Shown here one piece after another: positions 56,054-64,000 of a DNA stretch of 64,000 nucleotides. The notes beneath the pieces are model-generated. The model made no database searches and was not told where the DNA came from. It was given only the letters and a program-made list of their open reading frames with translations. Numbering within the stretch: the stretch's first letter is position 1; each line of letters opens with the position of its first letter. A program made the translations under genes and the position numbers. The stretch is from Mermis nigrescens (Eukaryota > Nematoda > Enoplea > Mermithida > Mermithidae), in NCBI GenBank assembly GCA_036768485.1, contig JAVLUZ010000142.1, positions 20,798,290-20,862,289 on the forward strand, written 5' to 3'.

Positions 56054-56169
56054 TAGATGATTATATCGGCCACCTTTTACGAACGATATAGCGATAACCT
56101 ATTCTTCAAGTCTTAGTCATTTATCACTTAGCAAATCGAATATGTTTCTCCTGTCTGTTTTGAAATTTA

Positions 56170-56345
56170 AACATCTGGGCCCGGTTGCAATATCTTATGC
56201 TGAGGATAATCGCGAGCTCGGTATTAAATCCTTAATGCTGAGTATTAGCTGAGCTCGTGATTAGATTAAACCAGTTGCAATATAAATCTCGATGTCGCGC
56301 TCAGCTAATCTCGAACTTCCATCGCGAACCTCGAGATAATCTTAA
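56170..56345. repeat. Possible short inverted repeat element
   Basis: GGTTGCAATAT occurs at about 56184 and a related CAGTTGCAATATA at about 56271, with stretches such as CTCAGCTAATCTCG and GAGCTCGTGATTAG that partly pair. Limits are unclear. The remainder up to 56945 shows nothing recognisable. Confidence 0.35.
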
Positions 56346-56945
56346 ACTTTTTCGAATTTATGTGCAGTAACGTGCAATCTTATGACAATGGTTTCTTAAA
56401 ATAACCATTGAAAAAACGGTGCGGCATAAATTTGCAGTGTCCCTTTACGAGCTAATCTTCCCATCGCTAATTTCAACCACTCATATGGGTTAAGGGGAAG
56501 GAATTTGAGGAGTTAAGTCCTCTCAATCCAACAAGTCCTATAGAATCCTGAATAGCCCTCACATAGATGCGTAAGGTCAAACTTTCAGGCGAGGTGAAGG
56601 TCAAGAATTTGGTGATAGCTAAGTACTTTGTAAAAAACGATTCTACAGCAAAAAAACGATAGTATCGCTTTAAACACTCGTTTTTGAGCATCTCTGGCAA
56701 ATTTATAGGTTTTGTGAACTAACGAGCATAGCTACATGAATAGCCTTTTTAGACTGAAACAGCTACAGAGCCTTTTCAAGTCAAAAAACAGCTACCAATA
56801 TATCCTAGTGGAACGCAGAAGAACAACTAAGTATATCTGAGCTCACACGATATGTCTCTGAGCCAAAGAACGGTTACATAGATACTTTTCTGAGCCCAAA
56901 AAAGGCTCTACAGCGTGCTTTTTCCGGCCAAAATGGCTGTATAGC

Positions 56946-57200
56946 CACACGTGGGCGTGAGGGTTGGGTTATGCGCCCCCAGAAGACCGAATTCCCCCAG
57001 AAACCAAAATACCCCCACCCCACAATTTAATTTTTAAAAATGTAATTGGTTTTTTTGCATTTATTGATGCCAATGGATAGTGCTCGATGAGAAACGTTGA
57101 AAAATGGTGCTTTTTCGCCATAACACCATTTTTAAGACCATCTTTTGACATTTGAAACATCTTGCACCCTTCCCCAGAATTTTGGTGCTGCCCACCTATG
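56946..57200 (-). mobile_element. hAT MITE, CATACGTGGGCAGC family, 255 bp
   Basis: Perfect 8-bp duplications TGTATAGC at 56938-56945 and 57201-57208; ends CACACGTGGGCGTG and TGCCCACCTATG. Confidence 0.92.
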
Positions 57201-57404
57201 TGTATAGCTATCAGTCGTTTGAAGCTCGTGGTATGTCATACCCCCTCACCACCACCTACCGCATGCCCATGTAAAAAGAGCTCGATAAAAAACATCAAAA
57301 ATGGGGTTTTTTCGCTGCATCCCATACTGTCATTTTAGGCAATGTGTCTTTCAAAAATTTTGTATCTCTCAGAATTGTGGTGCTGCCTGTCTAGCTACAT
57401 ATGA

Positions 57405-58066
57405 TCCCAACATTGTCACTGCGAGTCCAAACTGCCACCACGATTCTTTTGACATATAACTAACTTAAGTACGCATATAGTTTAAAAGTATTATTTATAT
57501 GATTTTTTAGACGATAATTTTTGTTGCTTTATTGATATGAAAATTGTAAACAGAAAAATTATTGTCGCCTAATAACATAACTGATAAAATTCATTCCAAT
57601 AAATTGTTATTTTGATTTTTAAAATTAAAAACACCTTGTACTAATTAGCATAATAAAAATTTTTTCTATTCTTGTAATCATATATCGTTTAAGTGCTTTT
57701 AAGAAAGAAAATTCCACATGTTTTCATGCTTATGTCTCAATATTATGCGTAAAATATTCCGTTACAAAAAATACATCGTAGTAATCGTACACAATTTATA
57801 AGTCTGCATGATTTGAGCCCATCAAAACGTACCATACGCGTGCCTCGTTGCAAGTCAAGCGTAATTGTTAAGTTTTCGTACGTGTACATAAGTTTATGCA
57901 TTTCTACAGCAAAATTTTTGTATGAGATTTGATAGGCACGCTTTGAAATCATTTCGGAAATACTGGAACCTTTGGTTGCAATTTCGAAATTCGTGGTGGC
58001 AAGGTTATGATTGGAAGTGGCAATGTTGGGACCATCGGTGGCAATGTTGGGACTCATGGTGGCAAT
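57405..58066. mobile_element. Possible foldback with GGTGGCAATGTTGGGACC arms
   Basis: The right side (57960-58066) has degenerate tandem units of about 21 bp (GGTGGCAATGTTGGGACCAT). At the left (57405-57445) one or two units appear inverted (GATCCCAACATTGTCAC, CAAACTGCCACC). Between lie AT-rich sequences with no gene. The next MITE inserted into the last unit, whose GTGGCAAT became its target duplication. Confidence 0.5.
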
Positions 58067-58330
58067 CATACGTAGGCAGCAAGAAAATTCTGGGGGGTGC
58101 AAGATTTTTTTGAAGGTCAAAAAATGGCCTTAAAAATGGTGGTATGGCGATAAAAACACCATTTTTCGACGTTTCTCATCAAGCACTATCCATTGGCATC
58201 AAAAAATTGCGAGAAAAATGAAAAAAATTTTAAAAATTGAATTCTGGGGGGGGGTATTTTGATTTCTGGGGGGTATTTTGGTTTCTGGGGGGGTGCATAC
58301 CCCCCAAACCCCCCCCCACGCCCAGGTGTG
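58067..58330 (+). mobile_element. hAT MITE, CATACGTGGGCAGC family, 264 bp
   Basis: Starts CATACGTAGGCAGC, ends GCCCAGGTGTG, perfect 8-bp duplications GTGGCAAT at 58059-58066 and 58331-58338. Confidence 0.92.
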
Positions 58331-58338
58331 GTGGCAAT

Positions 58339-59213
58339 GTTAGAAATAGGGATCTTTACCCTTAGAAAGGTTTTCACCCTCCAGAAAATTTTTTATCCTC
58401 TAGAATTAACAATTTCCTTAAAAAAATCGCTGGAAATGTGCAGTTTTAAGCCTTTTTTAGCTATCTGTTTGCTGAAAAGTTTCAATTTTTAACGATTAAC
58501 ACCATATTTTTTTTTGACAATAGAGTTGACTTTAGGCTTAATCGTATCATTTATTAATACAAAACTCTTTTTGGTCATGTGATTATGTATATAAAATTTT
58601 TCACCTAATTGAAATGGTGGTCGTACTCAGATAATCGTCAATGCTGGTACTAGTATTACAGAGGGGGCGGGAAGAGCGGTCGCGCCTTATTGGCAATCCA
58701 CAAACATTCCTAGTTGGCGAGATAAAGAAAAGGAGTGTTGTAAAATTATTTCAGATACCTACCTTATGCTCAATTATGGTACTTAATGATTATATAAAGC
58801 TTCAAAACTTCGTAAGGTTGAAAATTTAATAAGATACTAATAAAAATGTAAGCTAAGCGCTTTCTGATTTCAATCAAGACTTAAGATTTGGGAAACCGGT
58901 GTAACAAAAAGCAGTTCCAATGGGAAAACTTCCTTGATTTCAATTTTGAATGTTTCAACCAAAACATTTTCAACCTTAGGACAATAAGAGATTCAAATTA
59001 TAAAGTGGTGCTAAGTCTCCCCCAACTGGATTCTGCATGGGCTTCTTTTGGCTCCGAACGGCAATCTTAGCTGAATATCTTTACAATCAATGTTTGTAAT
59101 GGTTTATTTTGCTTTACCTTTGCTAGTCCAGCGTTAAAAGTCGAATTGATGCTTTTCGAGCCAAATCAGAGCAGGGCGAATGATGCTACGGCAAAAAGGT
59201 AATAAAACGGTGT
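58339..59213. other. Intergenic, nothing recognised
   Basis: AT-rich sequence downstream of the membrane-protein exon. No motif or repeat identified. Confidence 0.4.
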
Positions 59214-59599
59214 TCATTGTTCAATAGTGACGTAAGAAGTGTGCGAATCTCTGCAGAGATTAGATTTAAAGTCTGATTCCAATCCTGATCGAGAAGCATT
59301 TGGTAGAATTTTAGCGTGATCTGAATGCTGTTCATCGAGTGTATTGTTATTATTGTTGCGCTTGAATATCCTAAGAAAAATTTGGCACTGGTGGCAGCAG
59401 TCGGGGCACCAGGCTTCACGCAAATGGACTAAAATAAACAAAAACCACACAAAGAGCAAGCCGATTCCCAGTACAAATAAATCGGCCATATTAAACACAT
59501 AGCGTGGAGTCGATTGACGATGAAGCTTCCAATATACGGCACCAATTGCGTGCGCCCAACTCCCATTTGTTATTAGTGTTCCCTGCGCCGTTCGAAAAC
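59214..59599 (-). CDS. Last exon of an unrecognised membrane protein with an FNMAD motif
   Basis: Acceptor TTTCACAG/GT at 59599, entered in phase 1, stop at 59214; 127 codons. The reading is FRTAQGTLITNGSWAHAIGA, VYWKLHRQSTPRYVFNMADL, a hydrophobic helix (LFVLGIGLLFVWFLFILVH), a Cys cluster (CPDCCHQC) and a polar tail with a run of Asn. The GTL..N block, then YVFNMAD followed by a helix, recalls the C-terminal half of type II signal peptidase (LspA), whose second catalytic Asp lies in FNxAD. The Asp expected after the first Asn is Trp here, so an active peptidase is unlikely. A possible donor at 59692 does not fit in phase, so the upstream exon was not found. Function unknown. Confidence 0.55.
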
Positions 59600-59699
59600 C
59601 TGTGAAAAATTGCGAAGAAATCTATTAGGAGATAAAATTAACATTATTTATTCAGAAACAATATCAAAATCACGACATAACAGTATCTCACCTTTCCAA

Positions 59700-60849
59700 T
59701 GATGAAGATTCTAGGCAAATATAAGATAGTCTTTTGCCAGCTCCAATGTTCTCCATTCATCGTCATTACATCACTGGCAAATTTAACGCACACGGATTTT
59801 GACAAACAAGTGTAAAAACAAACTACCAGCGTGTTTTTCTAGCGTTTCTGACGCGCGGACAACGTTAAATCAAATTTTTAAGCACATGCATTGTAAGCGC
59901 TCGCTTATGTAAAGCTTTATTCCATTTTTCTTAGCATGGTTCGATTGTAATATTACCTTTCGCCCGAAGCGATAGATTACAAAGCAATAATCTTCGGTTT
60001 ACTGCAAAGGAAGCATCTTTTCACGAGCGGATTACAACAACTTCCAAAAACGAATCAATAAAATGCGTCATATCCATTCTTTCCTTAATACGCGAAATAA
60101 ATATAAAAATAAGAAAAATATAGCAATAATGAGAAACTGTAAAAAATATTATAAATTAGATAGGTGTTAGATTAGCTATGTGCACAAAACATATTTATTT
60201 CGCTTTCATCATCATCATCATCCATCTGAATGTGTTTATATCGTGAGATTATATTCCATTCAGTGTTCATACACAGATATATTCCTTAACTCAATATGAG
60301 GATTTCTCGTCGGCGGATAATCTATTACGTCAAATAAAACTAAAAAATATTCTATTATAAAACTATCTTTTTATAGCATAAAAATTGAACACAATTTGTA
60401 ATTGAGTAAAATCTAAATGCACCACCTATATACAGAATGAAAATTCATATGAATATTACAATAAGTTAGAGGCTTTAATTTTCGTTGAGGTTCCAATTGA
60501 TTATGGTTTTCATTATCACTATGTTTCCATTTAGTGTGGCTCGCCTTCAGAATATCGGCGGATAAGAAAGACTTGTTCGTATGCGTTTCGCTAAAAGTTA
60601 CTGCGTCTATAAAACTCCGAACTTAATGCAAAAACATTGGCGGAATTGTAAAATAAAATTTCATTGCTCTTATTTTCAACATGATTCTTAAACACTTATT
60701 AAGATTGAACCTATTACACCTGATTGCACTTTACCTGTCTTCACTGATTAAATGTGCAACGAAAATTCTTATTCTACGTATGAGGTCGAAAAATCTTAAT
60801 TATGTGCCTTCAAGCCATTGAAGCATGAATCGATCCTTGATTACTGCAG
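59700..60849. other. Intergenic or intronic, nothing recognised
   Basis: AT-rich DNA in which upstream exons of the membrane-protein gene could lie; none could be supported. Confidence 0.35.
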
Positions 60850-60857
60850 GAAGTATC

Positions 60858-61112
60858 CACACATGGGCGTGGGGGTTTGGGGGTATGCACCCCCAGAACT
60901 TGAAATACCCCCCAGAAATCAAAATACCCCCCAGAATTCAAATTTTGAAATTTTTTTGCTTTTTCAGCGATTCTTTGATGCCATTGGATAGTGCTCGATG
61001 AGAAACGTCGAAAAATGGTGTTTTTTTCGCCATACGACCACTTTTAAGACCATTTTTTGACCTTTGAAAATTTTTTCACCCCACCCCAGAATTTTGGTGC
61101 TGCCCACCTATG
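60858..61112 (-). mobile_element. hAT MITE, CATACGTGGGCAGC family, 255 bp
   Basis: Perfect 8-bp duplications GAAGTATC at 60850-60857 and 61113-61120; ends CACACATGGGCGTG and GCCCACCTATG. Confidence 0.92.
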
Positions 61113-61120
61113 GAAGTATC

Positions 61121-62580
61121 TATTCGTCAATGTCAATTTGCTCAGGATCGCGCAGACAGCAATTTACATAATCCATTCCAGTCTGACTACTAACTCAAAT
61201 CAATGAATATTAAGAAATAATAATAATTACTATTATTATTAATATTGAGAAATCAATTTGACAATACTAATGAAGTGTAATATTAATATCAATATTAATA
61301 CTTTCTTAAGCTCCATATCAGACATTTCAGTGAAATGCACATAAGAAAGACGTCTATCTGGATAGTGTTAATTTGTGTTTTGTAGAATGAAAAAACACTT
61401 TAAAACTATTTTACGCAATTTGTCTTATCTATAAAATTGGTGAAGACTGGAGACAAGTAGCTTTGAAAAATATAAATGATTTGCTACATCAACGATTTTA
61501 GTATTGTTTTGTTAGCGGCTACACATGTTCTTCAGTAGAGCCAGAAACACTCTTTGAAAAATCCAACTGATGAAATAGTGCCGCTTTAATAATTTTTAAA
61601 AAGTCACACGATGCGATAGCAATATAAAAGCAGAAACATTCAGTTTACTTACTAAGTTACGTTGCAAGTCATCTGATCAAAAGATTTCCTCTGGCGCTCG
61701 TTTCTACGAGTACATACATTATGCAACATCTTGAAATTTACCTTATTCTCTGATCCTCTTTGATTTCAATCAGAGCAGTAAACATGTAAGAACGTCGCCA
61801 TGGGGAACAAGAATAAACATTTTTTTGCGAAAACCACGCTCTTCCATTATCAAACAAAGATATTGAAAATAATCAGACGCATTGTCTGTATGTACGTTTA
61901 TGGTAAAGGATATTTTTCTCTGGTTCGCATCAGTCATTAACTAGAAATCTCTGTTCACAAATTTTTCATAAGCATTCGATACTTTTAATTCAAAAAATAT
62001 ATCGGATGCATGCACGCAGGGGCCCGTGGAGGAAGAGCAGAACTCAAAATACATCCAGAATTCAGCAGATTTCCAAAATTCTTTGCGATTTCGCCCCAAC
62101 AGACAGACCTCCACAACGGGCTTTTAGAAGAGTTTGAATCTGTAACAATCGAAAACCCACATCTACAGAATTCCATTTTGAAATATTCCTTTTTTTGTGT
62201 GAAATGTCGAAAAATAGCGTTTTTCGCCCCTCCATCAAATTTTCGATTTTTCACATTTTGATCACGAACTTTGGCTCTACGTCCATGCGGGCAGTGTTAT
62301 CTTTATGTGCCAAAAATAAATTTTAGCACAATTTTAATAGGCACCTACTGGACGGACTACTAATATCATATTTTAATTCTGGGAATTTAAATATATCATA
62401 TTCTTATTATATCAAAAATCCAGAGGACGTTAAATTATTTTTGGCATAATTTTAATAGAGTTTCGGTATGATGTGATAGCGTTTTTGCCTTTGTCACCTA
62501 CGTATCATTTCTTATTGTCTCTTTCACATAACTTTGGGCATGCATTTAAATAATTTTATCCACAGTAATAATCTGACAGA
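61121..62580. other. Intergenic with low-complexity and a possible MITE fragment
   Basis: About 61200-61310 is AT-only low complexity (AATAATAATAATTAC and ATTAATATC runs). About 62015-62260 contains CAGGGGCCCGTGG and ATTTTCGATTTTTCAC pieces reminiscent of other hAT ends but without a partner terminus. Nothing else recognised. Confidence 0.4.
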
Positions 62581-62589
62581 TTTCGATAA

Positions 62590-62965
62590 TTATACAGGGT
62601 GGATGAAAAAACTAATCGCCCATCGGACCTTGTAATTTCTTAACGGCGAAAGCAAATGGAATGCGGTTTACTTTGATAAAAAGCCTATCGATTTAGCGGA
62701 AGTCTTTTAGAGCCATTTTATTAAGCTATCATTAAAGTGATTTGCTTTACAGCATTTCGGGTTACTGTAAAATAATAAGACTAATAAAAAATTGCACGTT
62801 TTGACAAGTACTTGCACATTAAAAACGTTTGTTATTAATGCAGTAACTCGTAGGAAAAGTACATTTGCTTCATACAGGCTTACCTAATAATAATAAAAAT
62901 AGACAGAGTAATAAATAAAGCCTGCTAATATCATATAAAGTAAACCGCGTTCAATTATCTTTTTC
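62590..62965. repeat. Possible repeat with ACAGGGTGGATG end
   Basis: It begins ACAGGGTGGATGAAAAAAC, a form seen at the ends of many invertebrate interspersed repeats. GAATGCGGTTTACTTTGAT (about 62659) reappears inverted as ATAAAGTAAACCGCGTTCAA near 62935-62954, so the segment can fold back. Class not determined. Confidence 0.45.
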
Positions 62966-63043
62966 TGTTAAAAAGTTATGGAGCAAAGCGCGTTTAATTT
63001 GGATAAGTATTTTAAATGTTATAAGACCCAACATACATACGAT

Positions 63044-63281
63044 CATACGTGGGCAGCAAGGAAATTCTAGGGGAGTTGCAAGATTTTTTGAAAGTCAAAA
63101 AATGGCCTCAAAAATGGTGGTATGGCGAAAACACACCATTTTTTCGCAGTTTCTCATCGAGCACTATTCATTGGCATCAAAAAATTGCGAAAAAAACAAA
63201 CAAAATTTTCAAAAATTGAATTCTGGGGGGTATTTTGGTTTCTGGGGGTGCATACCCCCAAACCCCCCACGCCCAGGTGTG
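63044..63281 (+). mobile_element. hAT MITE, CATACGTGGGCAGC family, 238 bp
   Basis: Perfect 8-bp duplications CATACGAT at 63036-63043 and 63282-63289; ends CATACGTGGGCAGC and GCCCAGGTGTG. Confidence 0.92.
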
Positions 63282-63329
63282 CATACGATTCGTTGTTTTG
63301 ACCCAGGCTGTAGCGGCGTTATTATCGTT

Positions 63330-63450
63330 AGTGACAAAAGATATCGTTTTCGTTTTCGTTAACGATATTTTTTCCTGAAAAAAATAACGTTTCGTTAACA
63401 AAAACGATGATCCCAAAAATATTGTTAACGATATTAATATTGTTTTTTTT
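63330..63450. repeat. Low-complexity TTAACGATATT/AACGTTTCGTTAAC region
   Basis: Repeated GTTTTCGTT, GTTAACGATATT and AAAAACGATG motifs with internal palindromes. No coding signal. Confidence 0.6.
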
Positions 63451-63662
63451 GATAATATTTTGCAATTTTCCTATTTACATGTTTTATCATTTTTCGTTTC
63501 AAAATTCTTAAGACTTCTTTGCAGTAAGGTGATTCAAAAGCATCAACAATTCAACCAATCAAAGCGAAAGAAGCGACGGCTTTCTTACCAACCGACACTT
63601 TGTGGACAATTGACTAATATTTTGAACAATGCGGCCGTTTCCTACTGTGGCCTAGATATTAA

Positions 63663-63830
63663 GACCATACATTGGCAGCTACTAAAATCTGGGGAGGGTC
63701 AAAAGTCAAAACCGACAAAAATCTCAATAAAACATGTTAAAAATTCAATTCTACGGGCTATCCATTTTTACGGGGTTTTTCAGATTCTGAGGGTAAGCCA
63801 TACGTGCTAGGTTCGAAGGTTTGACCCTCT
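63663..63830 (+). repeat. Diverged hAT-MITE-like fragment
   Basis: CATACATTGGCAGCTACTAAA at the left resembles the CATACATGGGCAGCAGC element at 45938, with AATTCTACGGG and CAGATTCTGAGGGT inside. The right end is not clear. Confidence 0.55.
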
Positions 63831-64000
63831 CCAGAGAGGCTACTGACCCCCCGCCCGCGAAATAGCTACGAACACTCTCCCAAAATTGTCGAGTTTTGTA
63901 AAAATTGTAAAAAGTGTGACCTTTTACGAGTTTTCAGCTCATTTTTGGCTCAAAAGTCAAATTTTCGGCGCTTCTCGCCATACACATATTTTTTGACTAT

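Noticed and set aside
59600..59692. Upstream exon of the FNMAD protein ending at the donor 59692
   Set aside because: The phase required by the downstream frame runs into an in-frame stop six codons before the donor, so the join is not supported.
62010..62261. Overlapping ORFs on both strands
   Set aside because: No recognisable motif, no phase-compatible neighbours, and MITE-like flanking words suggest repeat-derived sequence.

Overview
The window is AT-rich, repeat-packed genomic DNA from a nematode. The evidence is a cuticle-collagen gene with the nematode-type N-terminal domain, Gly-X-Y blocks and a CDHCPP...TAPGY C-terminus, together with compact exons joined by GT-AG introns. One run of 100 N (8298-8397) marks a scaffold gap. 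The species cannot be named from the sequence. No tRNA, rRNA, operon or CRISPR array was recognised.

Two host genes can be assembled exon by exon, both on the minus strand, with every splice phase agreeing. (1) A cuticle collagen of about 461 residues in six exons runs from 20863 down to 10875. (2) An SGSM3-like RabGAP (TBC, SH3 and RUN domains, about 863 residues, twelve exons) runs from 53375 down to 28426. Its arginine and glutamine fingers are intact and one intron is GC-AG. A third locus (59214-59599, minus) is the last exon of an unrecognised membrane protein carrying an FNMAD motif.

Most of the rest is mobile DNA. A CR1/L2-like LINE (1-239 plus 4899-6272) is split by a 4.66 kb element. 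Five copies of that element occur (240-4898, 11910-14733, 21428-26303, 29682-32155, 38743-41770). All begin TC next to a hairpin. Four end in CTAG followed by T; in copy 3 the last base is changed and G follows. All carry a body full of GTGTAAA(C/G)TTTACAC palindromes and end in a long foldback. Removing copy 1 rejoins the LINE reading frame between A and T with no target duplication, so these look like non-autonomous Helitrons of unusual architecture. Three of the five lie inside another unit: the LINE, a collagen intron and, for two copies, SGSM3 introns.

At least three families of small hAT-type MITEs are present, most copies with 8-bp target duplications and two nested inside other repeats. 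There is also a decayed hAT transposase, a Penelope-like GIY-YIG fragment, a BEL/Pao gag with its primer-binding site, and several foldback elements whose arms are minisatellites on opposite strands.

Layout: 1-6272 LINE plus Helitron 1; 6273-10860 MITEs, BEL/Pao and gap; 10875-20863 collagen gene (Helitron 2 in intron 5); 20864-28425 intergenic, with Helitron 3 and nested Penelope and hAT; 28426-53375 SGSM3-like gene (Helitrons 4 and 5, hAT transposase remnant, foldbacks in introns); 53376-64000 repeats around the short membrane-protein exon.
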